Notes under the pieces: model-generated
What the model saw: only the letters and a program-made list of their open reading frames with translations
What the model was told of the DNA's origin: nothing
Database searches by the model: none
Shown: one piece after another, positions 1 to 5,549 of the stretch
How positions within the stretch are numbered: the stretch's first letter is position 1
How the letters are laid out: each line of letters starts with the position of its first letter
NCBI GenBank assembly: GCA_944385305.1
Contig: CALWWS010000223.1
Coordinates: 1 to 8,961 of the forward strand
Reading direction: 5' to 3'
Origin: an uncultured Oscillospiraceae bacterium
Lineage (GTDB): Bacteria; Bacillota; Clostridia; Oscillospirales; Oscillospiraceae
DNA length: 8,961 nt
Made by a program: the position numbers and the translations under genes

Positions 1-761
1 GAGGCCATGACCCCGTTTTTCATCAGGGTCTTGACCACCTCGGCCCCCGTCTTCTTCATCCGGGAGGCCAGCTCGCCCACGGCGATCTCGTCGGGGATGA
101 GCACCTTGAGGGGGTTCTTCTTGGCGATCTCCGCCTGGAGGCGGCGCATCTTCTCCTGCTCCTCCTGGCGGCGCTTGTTGCCCTGGAAGCCGCCCCGGCG
201 CTGGTTGGCGTTGCGGCCCTGGAATTTCTGCTTACCCGCCTGCATCTGGTTGGTCCTGCCGGCGGCCAGCTTCTCCAGCTTCTCGTCGTACTTGGCCAGG
301 TTCACGTCGCCGCCCCGGCGGGTGTCCACCACCTTCTTCTCAGGCACCCGGGTAGTGGGACGCTGGGGCGCCGGCTGGGGCGCGGAGGCGCTCTTCTCCC
401 CGCCCTTCTGGCCCTGGGGGGCCTGGGGCGGCTGGGGCGCGGGCTTGGCGGGCTGCCCCTGCTGCTGGGCGGGCTTGGCCGGGGCGGGCTGCCCCTTGCC
501 GCCACCCTCCCCCTTGGGGGCGGGCTGGGGAGCCGGCGCGGCGGGCTTGGGCTCCCGGTAGACCTCGGCGTAGATGCTCTCAATGCTCTCCACCTGGTTG
601 TGCTGGGTGAGATACTCAAAGATCAGGGACAGCTCCCGGTCCTCCAGCACCTGCATGTGATTTTTCGGCGTGGTCGCGTACTTGGTCAGAATATCCGCAA
701 TCTCCTTGGAATTCTTGCCGAAGTCCTTGGCCACCTCGTGCACTCGATACTTGTTCAGCAA
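1..761 (-). CDS. infB: Translation initiation factor IF-2, N-terminal part (truncated by window edge)
   Basis: IF-2 is the cytoplasmic GTPase that brings initiator tRNA to the 30S subunit and promotes 50S joining. Only the first 253 codons are inside the window, and the GTPase core lies beyond base 1. Residues 1-52 form the first IF2_N domain, opening LNKYRVHEVAKDF, a very typical IF-2 start. A low-complexity linker rich in Pro, Ala, Gln, Gly and Lys follows at about residues 75-150, then a basic stretch with KRRQEEQEKMRR. Residues 216-253 (from NPLKVLIPDEIAVGEL) are the second IF2_N domain. The start is TTG at 761-759, chosen because GGAGGTG (774-768) sits 6 nt upstream and because the protein then begins exactly at the conserved motif. 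The frame stays open further upstream but has no other start with a Shine-Dalgarno. It is the last gene of the operon seen here; the family is certain, the exact start fairly so. Confidence 0.95.
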   Translation of the reverse strand, partial: MLNKYRVHEVAKDFGKNSKEIADILTKYATTPKNHMQVLEDRELSLIFEYLTQHNQVESIESIYAEVYREPKPAAPAPQPAPKGEGGGKGQPAPAKPAQQQGQPAKPAPQPPQAPQGQKGGEKSASAPQPAPQRPTTRVPEKKVVDTRRGGDVNLAKYDEKLEKLAAGRTNQMQAGKQKFQGRNANQRRGGFQGNKRRQEEQEKMRRLQAEIAKKNPLKVLIPDEIAVGELASRMKKTGAEVVKTLMKNGVMA

Positions 762-767
762 ATAAGC

Positions 768-774
768 CACCTCC
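768..774 (-). promoter_or_regulatory. Shine-Dalgarno that fixes the infB TTG start
   Basis: GGAGGTG on the minus strand lies 6 nt before the TTG codon at 761-759. It is the only good ribosome binding site in this frame, and it supports a non-ATG start for infB. Confidence 0.75.
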
Positions 775-790
775 AACTGGCTGGCTTGCG

Positions 791-833
791 CCAATAGGAA
801 AACGCGGCGGGCGCCGCTGCGCTTTCTTATTGG
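791..833 (-). promoter_or_regulatory. 43-nt hairpin in the ylxQ-infB intergenic region
   Basis: The 115 nt between ylxQ and infB contain a long inverted repeat. Read on the minus strand, the outer arm CCAATA pairs with TATTGG. The stem then continues as GAAAGCGC against GCGTTTTC (with one G-U pair) and GCGG against CCGC, closing on a 3-nt loop. Only two A-C mismatches interrupt about 20 pairs. The 3' foot is about 17 nt upstream of the infB Shine-Dalgarno. There is no U-run after it, so it does not look like an intrinsic terminator. It may be an RNA processing site, an mRNA stabiliser or a translational control element. The fold is directly visible; the role is inferred. Confidence 0.6.
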
Positions 834-876
834 AACAAGCCGCTCCCTCTCCCACTGGTGTGGGGCCCGTGTGTGT

Positions 877-1410
877 TCACGGCTTCTTTTTGTGTATGGT
901 GATGCGTCCCCGGGGCAGGACGCGCTTTTTCTCCTTTTCCTCCCGGGCGGGCTGGGCCTTGGCCGGGGGGGCGGGCGGCGGCGCCGCCCAGGGCTTTTTC
1001 TTCTTCTGCAAATTCTTCTCGTGGGCCCGCTGCTCCCGCTGGCGCTGCAGGGCGCGGCCCGCCTTCTCCTCCAGGGTCTGGGCGGTCTGGCCGTACCGCT
1101 GGGGATCGGCCGCCGCCAGCTTCCCCGCCAGGGCGCTGGCCAGGCCCACGTCGGTGAGGGCCAGCATGGCGCAGGAGGCACGGCCCACCGCGTATCCCAG
1201 CTCCCCCTTGGTGTAGGGAACCTGGACATGGGGGACGTTTCCCCCCTGGGCGAAGTGCTCCGCCCGGCGCACGGTGTTCTCCGCCGCGTCGGCGGCCACC
1301 AGGATCAGCCTGGCCTGGCGGGCCCGGGCGGCGGCGCCCACCGGCTCCTCCCCAATCTCCAGCCGCCCCGCCTTGCGGGCGATGCCCAACAGGTGCAGCG
1401 CGCTATCCAT
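877..1410 (-). CDS. ylxQ: L7Ae/L30e-family RNA-binding protein YlxQ with long basic C-terminal tail
   Basis: This is a 177-residue protein of the ribosomal L7Ae/L30e/S12e family (YlxQ/RplGA), whose members bind kink-turn RNA. Residues 1-98 cover the usual complete domain, with the typical opening LHLLGIARKAGRLEIGEEPV, the strand ARLILVAADA and the segment VPYTKGELGYAVGRA. Residues 99-177 are an extension absent from ordinary YlxQ proteins of about 100 residues. It has a charged helix-like part, a KKKK run, a Pro/Ala stretch and a basic end (IHKKKP). The start is ATG at 1410, with AGGAGG 6 nt upstream (1422-1417) inside the end of ylxR. The two genes overlap by 8 nt, which suggests translational coupling. 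An in-frame reading further upstream to 1536 lies wholly inside ylxR and is not needed. Assignment rests on domain sequence and operon position. Confidence 0.9.
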   Translation of the reverse strand: MDSALHLLGIARKAGRLEIGEEPVGAAARARQARLILVAADAAENTVRRAEHFAQGGNVPHVQVPYTKGELGYAVGRASCAMLALTDVGLASALAGKLAAADPQRYGQTAQTLEEKAGRALQRQREQRAHEKNLQKKKKPWAAPPPAPPAKAQPAREEKEKKRVLPRGRITIHKKKP

Positions 1411-1675
1411 CTTCCCCCTCCTGCATCTGCGCCTCCAGCTGGTCGTACACCTGCTCAGGCAGAGGGGCGGAGAAGGCCCGCTCCAGCGCCCTGGACTTCC
1501 GGGCCCGCTTGAGGCACTGGGGGTCGGGGCACACATAGGCCCCCCGCCCCGGCTTCTTCCCCTTGAAGTCCAGGCTGACCTCCCCCTCGGGGGACTTGAC
1601 TACCCGGATGAGCTCCTTTTTGGGCTTCATCTCCCGGCAGCCCACGCACTGGCGCAGCGGTATTTTCTTGGGCAC
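1403..1675 (-). CDS. ylxR: YlxR/RnpM family RNA-binding protein (DUF448)
   Basis: This 90-residue YlxR (DUF448) protein belongs to a small family encoded between nusA and ylxQ in Firmicutes. The B. subtilis member has been described as a modulator of RNase P (RnpM). The signature is clear: PKKIPLRQCVGCREMKPKKE at residues 2-21, ELIRVVKSPEGEV next, and the family motif GRGAYVC at 43-49. Cysteines at 10, 13, 49 and 54 form CxxC and CxxxxC pairs. The start is taken as GTG at 1675, which gives the canonical MPKKIPLR beginning with AGGTG 6 nt upstream. An in-frame GTG at 1684 would add three residues. It begins 21 nt after nusA and overlaps ylxQ by 8 nt at its end. Confidence 0.93.
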   Translation of the reverse strand: MPKKIPLRQCVGCREMKPKKELIRVVKSPEGEVSLDFKGKKPGRGAYVCPDPQCLKRARKSRALERAFSAPLPEQVYDQLEAQMQEGEDG

Positions 1676-1696
1676 GGCACACACCTGGCCTTTCTC

Positions 1697-2857
1697 TTAC
1701 TCCGCAGTCTCGTCCCCGGTCTGCTCCTGGGTAAGCTGCACTTCCTCCTCCGGCTCCTCCTCGGCGGGGGCGGAGGCGGGCTTGATGTCGATCTTCCAGC
1801 CCGTCAGCTTGGCGGCCAGGCGGGCGTTCTGGCCCTCCTTGCCGATGGCCAGGGAGAGCTGGTCGTCGGGCACCACCACCCGGCAGGTCTTGCCCTCCTC
1901 CTTGATGTCCACGCTGATCACGTCGGCGGGGGAGAGGGCGGCGGCAATATACTGGGCGGGGTCGTCGGAGTACTTGATGATGTCCACCTTTTCCCCCTTG
2001 AGCTCCTCCACAATGTTGTTCACCCGCTGGCCCCGGGGACCCACGCAGGCGCCGATGGGGTCCACGTTCTCGTCGGCGGACCACACCGCCAGCTTGGTGC
2101 GGCTGCCCGCCTCCCGGGCGATGGACTTGACCTCCACAGTGCCGTCGTAGATCTCAGGCACCTCCAGCTCAAACAGGCGCTTGACCAGGCCGGGGTGGGT
2201 GCGGGAGATGAGCACCTGGGGCCCCTTGGTGGAGCGGCGCACCTCTACCACGTACACCTTCAGGCGCATGCCCTCCACATAGCTCTCCCCCCGCACCTGC
2301 TCGCCGGGGGCCAGGAAGGCCTCGGTGCTCTCGCTGCCCGAGCCGATGCGCAGGCTGGCCGCCCCGGAGCGGGGGTCAATGCGGGTGACCACGCCGGTGA
2401 GGATCTCGTGCTCCTTGGAGTTGAACTCATCGTATATCATGCCCCGCTCGGCCTCCCGCATGCCCTGGATGATCACCTGGCGGGCAGTCTGGGCGGCGAT
2501 GCGGCCGAAGTCCCGGGTCTTGACCTCAATGCGCAGCACATCCCCCAGCTGGGCGCGGGGCAGCTTCTGGCGGGCCTCCTCCAGGCTCATCTCGGTGCAG
2601 GGGTTATCCACCACCTCCACCACGTCCTTGCGCACAAACATGCGCACCTCGCCCTTGGCCTCGTCGGCCTCCACCGTCACATTGTCCCCCGCGCCCTCGT
2701 GGTCCCGCTTGTAGGCCGAGACGAGAGCCTGGGTGATCTTCTCCAGCATATAGGCCTTGGGGATGCCCTTCTCCTTCTCAATGAGGTCAATGGCGGCGAA
2801 AAACTCCGGTCCGTCCAGCTCGTTGGACCGCTGCGCTTTTGTATTCTTCTTCGGCAT
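1697..2857 (-). CDS. nusA: Transcription termination/antitermination factor NusA
   Basis: NusA binds RNA polymerase and nascent RNA, and modulates pausing and intrinsic termination. The product is 386 residues, close to the B. subtilis form. It starts with about 14 extra polar residues, then the RNA-polymerase-binding N-terminal domain (about 15-140, with [19 protein letters not shown]). An S1 domain covers about 149-215, KH1 about 220-293 ([21 protein letters not shown]) and KH2 about 305-358 ([20 protein letters not shown]). It ends in an acidic tail of about 27 residues and has no E. coli-type acidic repeats, as usual for Firmicutes. The start is ATG at 2857, with AAAGGAG 10 nt upstream touching the rimP stop. 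A TTG at 2866 would be only 2 nt from that site. It sits 15 nt after rimP and is surely cotranscribed with it. Confidence 0.97.
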   Translation of the reverse strand: MPKKNTKAQRSNELDGPEFFAAIDLIEKEKGIPKAYMLEKITQALVSAYKRDHEGAGDNVTVEADEAKGEVRMFVRKDVVEVVDNPCTEMSLEEARQKLPRAQLGDVLRIEVKTRDFGRIAAQTARQVIIQGMREAERGMIYDEFNSKEHEILTGVVTRIDPRSGAASLRIGSGSESTEAFLAPGEQVRGESYVEGMRLKVYVVEVRRSTKGPQVLISRTHPGLVKRLFELEVPEIYDGTVEVKSIAREAGSRTKLAVWSADENVDPIGACVGPRGQRVNNIVEELKGEKVDIIKYSDDPAQYIAAALSPADVISVDIKEEGKTCRVVVPDDQLSLAIGKEGQNARLAAKLTGWKIDIKPASAPAEEEPEEEVQLTQEQTGDETAE

Positions 2858-2872
2858 AGCTACCAATCTCCT

Positions 2873-3328
2873 TTAAAACCTGACATACAGCCGTACCTGA
2901 GCCACGTCCTTCTTGGCAAAGGTCTTGGGACCCTCCGGGGTGTCCACCGTCACGTCCCCGTCCGCGTAGCCCGACAGAAGACCCACGCACTCCTTGGCGC
3001 CCTCCATGGCCCGGTAGAGGCGCACCTCCACCTCGCTGCCCATGAACTGGGCAAAGTGCTCCGCCTTCTTCAGGGGCCGATCCGCCCCGGCGGAGGAGAC
3101 CTCCAGGGTGTAGCTGCCCTCGATGGGGTCGGCCTCGTCCAGCTTGTCGGACAGGGGGCGGGAGACCGCCTCGCAGTCGTCAATGCACACCCCGCCGGGC
3201 TTGTCGATATACACCCGCAGAAACCAGGTCCCCGCCTCCCGCACGTACTCCACATCCCACAATGTGCAGCCCTGGGCCGCCGCGATGGGCCCGGCCAGCT
3301 GGGCCACCAGTTGGGTCACCTTCGCCAT
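2873..3328 (-). CDS. rimP: Ribosome maturation factor RimP
   Basis: This 151-residue RimP (formerly YlxS/YhbC) assists assembly of the 30S subunit. The N-terminal domain holds the family signature: CTLWDVEYVREAGTWFLRVY at about 21-40, then IDKPGGVCIDDCEAVSRPLSD and YTLEVSSAGADRPLK. The C-terminal SH3-like domain spans about 90-151 (EVEVRLYRAMEGAKECVGLL to the end). Length matches the family. The start is ATG at 3328, with GGAGG 7 nt upstream (3340-3336). It is the first gene of the operon, directly after the promoter and leader at 3329-3469. Its TAA overlaps the nusA ribosome binding site. Confidence 0.96.
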   Translation of the reverse strand: MAKVTQLVAQLAGPIAAAQGCTLWDVEYVREAGTWFLRVYIDKPGGVCIDDCEAVSRPLSDKLDEADPIEGSYTLEVSSAGADRPLKKAEHFAQFMGSEVEVRLYRAMEGAKECVGLLSGYADGDVTVDTPEGPKTFAKKDVAQVRLYVRF

Positions 3329-3380
3329 GCTTTTTCCTCCGGCTCTCCAAATTTCTAAAATTTTACATGCCTGTTTTTTT

Positions 3381-3413
3381 CAATAAGAAAGAGCGGGGCG
3401 TCAACCCCACTCT
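3381..3413 (-). promoter_or_regulatory. Leader hairpin with interrupted U-tract (candidate NusA-dependent attenuator)
   Basis: In the untranslated leader before rimP, minus-strand bases 3413-3390 form AGAGTGGGG, a 6-nt loop and CCCCGCTCT (9 bp with one T-G pair). TTCTTATTG follows, a U-rich run broken by C, A and G. A hairpin with a weak U-tract is what a NusA-dependent terminator looks like. The B. subtilis nusA operon has been reported to autoregulate through a NusA-dependent terminator in its leader. The structure is visible; the function here is inferred. Confidence 0.5.
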
Positions 3414-3440
3414 CACCATACTGCCTCTTCTATCATGGGA

Positions 3441-3469
3441 ATTATAGCACACAAAGTGCCCGGTTGCAA
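3441..3469 (-). promoter_or_regulatory. Sigma-A promoter of the rimP-nusA-infB operon
   Basis: On the minus strand, TTGCAA (3469-3464) and a perfect TATAAT (3446-3441) are separated by 17 nt. Transcription should begin near 3434, giving a leader of about 105 nt before rimP. The surrounding sequence is locally AT-rich in an otherwise GC-rich window, which fits a real promoter. Confidence 0.75.
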
Positions 3470-3503
3470 GGGTTTTGCGCGATTTTTTGCCCCCCTGGGC
3501 GGG

Positions 3504-3534
3504 ACAGGCGGCCCCGGAGCTGCCCCGGGCCTGT
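3504..3534. promoter_or_regulatory. Inverted repeat between the divergent rimP and moxR promoters (possible operator)
   Basis: ACAGGC (3504-3509) and GCCTGT (3529-3534) form a perfect 6-bp dyad, with a GC-rich and partly self-complementary centre. It ends 5 nt before the -35 element of the moxR promoter. Position suggests an operator, but palindromes arise easily in such GC-rich DNA, so support is weak. Confidence 0.25.
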
Positions 3535-3539
3535 ATCAG

Positions 3540-3567
3540 TTGACATAACCGCCGATTTTGATACAAT
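3540..3567 (+). promoter_or_regulatory. Sigma-A promoter of the moxR-DUF58-transglutaminase operon
   Basis: A perfect -35 TTGACA (3540-3545) is followed after 16 nt by TACAAT (3562-3567). A TG at 3559-3560, one base before it, gives an extended -10. The predicted start is near 3574, leaving about 34 nt of leader before the ATG at 3608. It points away from the rimP promoter; the two -35 elements are about 70 bp apart. Confidence 0.75.
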
Positions 3568-3607
3568 AGATCCCGACCAAATCATGGCATGGCAGGGGGA
3601 TGGACGC

Positions 3608-4540
3608 ATGGAGTACAGCAAGCTGGCCGCGCAGATTGTGGCCCAGGTCCGCCGGGCGGTGGTAGGCAAGGACGAGGTGGTGGCCAAGGTTCTGCTGGCC
3701 GTTCTGGCGGGGGGACACATCCTGCTGGAGGACATCCCCGGGGTGGGCAAGACCACCCTGGCCCTGGCCTTCTCCCGGGCGCTGCGGCTCACCTGCAGCC
3801 GGGTGCAGTTCACCCCCGACGTGATGCCCTCGGACATCACCGGCTTCTCCCTGTTCAACCGGGACACGGGGAAAATGGAGTACCAGAGGGGGGCGGTGCT
3901 GTGCAACCTCTTCCTGGCCGATGAGCTCAACCGGGCCACCAGCCGCACCCAGTCGGCCCTGCTGGAGGCCATGGAGGAGGGGCAGGTGACGGTGGACGGG
4001 GCGTCCCACCCGGTGCCCCAGCCCTTCCTGGTGATGGCCACCCAGAACCCGGCGGGGGCCTCGGGCACCCAGCTGCTGCCCGACTCCCAGCTGGATCGGT
4101 TTATGATCCGCCTGTCCATGGGCTACCCCAGTCCGGAGGACGAGGCGGAGATGGTGCGCCGCCGCCAGCGGGGCAACCCTCTGGAGGAGGTGGAGCAGGT
4201 GCTGGACCCGGCGGGGCTGCTGGAGCTGCGCCGGGCGGCGGGGGCGGTGCACCTGTCCGACCCGGTGCTGGACTACATCGTCCGTCTGACGGGGGCAACC
4301 CGCACCCACCCCCTGGTGCTCCAGGGGGCCAGCCCCCGGGCCACCCTGGCGGTGACCGCCATGGCCCGGGCCGCCGCCCTGGTGCGGGGCCGGGACTATG
4401 TGATCCCCCAGGACGTGTCCCTGGTGTTCTGCGACGTGGTGGAGCACCGGCTCATCCTCTCCCCCCGGGCCCAGGGGGAGGCGGACTGCCGCCCCGCCCG
4501 GCAGGTGCTCGCCCAGGTGGCCCCGCCCCCCATCGGGTAA
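3608..4540 (+). CDS. MoxR-family AAA+ ATPase
   Basis: This 310-residue MoxR-type AAA+ ATPase belongs to a family of chaperone-like ATPases that usually act on VWA or DUF58 partner proteins. Walker A is IPGVGKTT at 43-50 and Walker B is LFLADELNRA at 101-110. Sensor 1 is LVMATQNP at 141-148, and the MoxR signature LLPDSQLDRF spans 156-165 with the probable arginine finger at 164. Sensor 2 is in GASPRATLA at 240-248. The lid domain continues to the C terminus. Length is normal for the family. The start is ATG at 3608 with AGGGGGA 7 nt upstream; an in-frame ATG at 3584 has no such site. It is the first gene of a three-gene operon, with DUF58 starting 4 nt after its stop. B. subtilis yeaC is the likely counterpart. 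Confidence 0.95.
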   Translation: MEYSKLAAQIVAQVRRAVVGKDEVVAKVLLAVLAGGHILLEDIPGVGKTTLALAFSRALRLTCSRVQFTPDVMPSDITGFSLFNRDTGKMEYQRGAVLCNLFLADELNRATSRTQSALLEAMEEGQVTVDGASHPVPQPFLVMATQNPAGASGTQLLPDSQLDRFMIRLSMGYPSPEDEAEMVRRRQRGNPLEEVEQVLDPAGLLELRRAAGAVHLSDPVLDYIVRLTGATRTHPLVLQGASPRATLAVTAMARAAALVRGRDYVIPQDVSLVFCDVVEHRLILSPRAQGEADCRPARQVLAQVAPPPIG

Positions 4541-4544
4541 GGCC

Positions 4545-5549
4545 GTGGCCCGCCGCTGGATTGCCTGGGCCGGGGTGCTGACAGCCGCCCTGGCCTTCCA
4601 GATCTTCGCCCCCGCCCCGCTGTCCGGCTTCCCCCTGCTGCTCACCCTGCTCCTCCCCCTGTTCTCCCTGGGGATCAGCCTGCCGGGGATGCTCCGCTGC
4701 GCCCTCACCATGGCCTGCCCGGCGCAGAGCGTCCCCCGGGGGGAGGAGTGCGTCTTTACCCTGGCCCTCTCCGCCCCCGGCCCCCTTTCCCCCGCCCTGG
4801 TGGAGCTGCGGGCGGAGCGGGTCAACCTGCTCACCGGGGAGCGGACTGTGCTCCGCCCCCGCCTCTCCCCCGCCGTGGGGGAGGCCGGGCGGGAGGTGGG
4901 GGGCGCCGCCCCCCACTGCGGCGTGGCGGAGCTGAAGGTCAGCCGGGCCCGGGCCTACGACCTGCTGGGCCTCTTCTTCCGCCCTCTTCCCCTCCCCGCC
5001 CCCGCCCGGGTGCTGGTGCGCCCCAAGGCGGAGGAGGAGATCGCCCTGCCCCCTCTCCCCGCCCGCAGCGGGGCGGAGGGGTGCTCCCTGCGCCCCCGGC
5101 CGGGCAACGGCCCGGGGGAGGACTATGAGCTGCGGGAGTTCCGCCCGGGGGACAGCCTGCGCAGCGTCCACTGGAAGCTCACCCCCAAGCTGGACGAGCT
5201 GGTGGTGCGCCAGACCCTGGAGCCTCTGGAGGAGGCGGTGGCCCTCACCCTGGATGCCTTCGGTCCGCCGGAGGTACTGGATCGGACGCTGGATCGGCTG
5301 TACACCCTCTCCCTGGCCCTGCTGGAGCGGGAGATCCCCCACCACATCCTGTGGGCCCACCCGGTGAGCGGGGCGGTGAGCTGCTGCCCCGTGGCCCGGC
5401 GGGGAGATCTCACCCGCTGTCTCTTTCTCCTGTGCGCCCAGCCCGCCCCTCTCTCCGGCCGTTCCATCCTGGACTGCCCCATCCGCCTGCCCGGCGCCGC
5501 CGGGGCGGTGCGGCGGCTCCACGTGACGGCGGACGGTGAGCCCCTGTGA
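4545..5549 (+). CDS. DUF58 domain-containing membrane protein
   Basis: This 334-residue protein has two N-terminal hydrophobic segments (about 5-22 and 28-49), so it is probably membrane-anchored. An extended beta-rich region follows, then the DUF58 core. The diagnostic motif is YELREFRPGDSLRSVHWK at 194-211, followed by LDELVVRQ. DUF58 proteins adopt a VWA-like fold and are nearly always encoded next to a MoxR ATPase, as here. Their biochemical role is not established. The C-terminal quarter contains several cysteines, including a CC pair. The start is GTG at 4545, giving a signal-anchor-like beginning (MARRWIAWAGVLTAALAF); the ribosome site is weak (AAGG), so translation may be coupled to the preceding gene 4 nt away. 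Its TGA overlaps the next start (GTGA). It corresponds to B. subtilis yeaD by context. Confidence 0.92.
   Translation: MARRWIAWAGVLTAALAFQIFAPAPLSGFPLLLTLLLPLFSLGISLPGMLRCALTMACPAQSVPRGEECVFTLALSAPGPLSPALVELRAERVNLLTGERTVLRPRLSPAVGEAGREVGGAAPHCGVAELKVSRARAYDLLGLFFRPLPLPAPARVLVRPKAEEEIALPPLPARSGAEGCSLRPRPGNGPGEDYELREFRPGDSLRSVHWKLTPKLDELVVRQTLEPLEEAVALTLDAFGPPEVLDRTLDRLYTLSLALLEREIPHHILWAHPVSGAVSCCPVARRGDLTRCLFLLCAQPAPLSGRSILDCPIRLPGAAGAVRRLHVTADGEPL

Noticed and set aside
7..561. 184-codon plus-strand frame opposite the infB linker
   Set aside because: It is antisense to the Pro/Gly/Gln linker of IF-2, whose minus-strand reading is continuous with recognised IF2_N domains on both sides.
821..832. 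Tiny leader ORF (TTG TTC CAA TAA) after a GGGAG motif in the ylxQ-infB gap
   Set aside because: Three codons after a GGGAG-type site are easily random, and nothing marks it as an attenuation peptide.
791..833. Rho-independent terminator before infB
   Set aside because: The hairpin is strong, but no U-run follows on either strand, and infB needs read-through because no promoter is visible between it and ylxQ.
1274..3358. 694-codon plus-strand open frame opposite ylxQ, ylxR, nusA and rimP
   Set aside because: It runs antisense to four clearly identified genes and its translation is a Leu/Gly/His-rich low-complexity product. Such long shadows are expected in DNA with extreme GC at third codon positions.
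3329..3607. Known riboswitch or T-box in the rimP/moxR intergenic region
   Set aside because: No T-box sequence or recognised riboswitch core was found; only the simple hairpin and promoters are visible.
3536..4834. 432-codon minus-strand open frame opposite moxR
   Set aside because: It is antisense to a MoxR gene with complete AAA+ motifs, and its own sequence has no recognisable domain.
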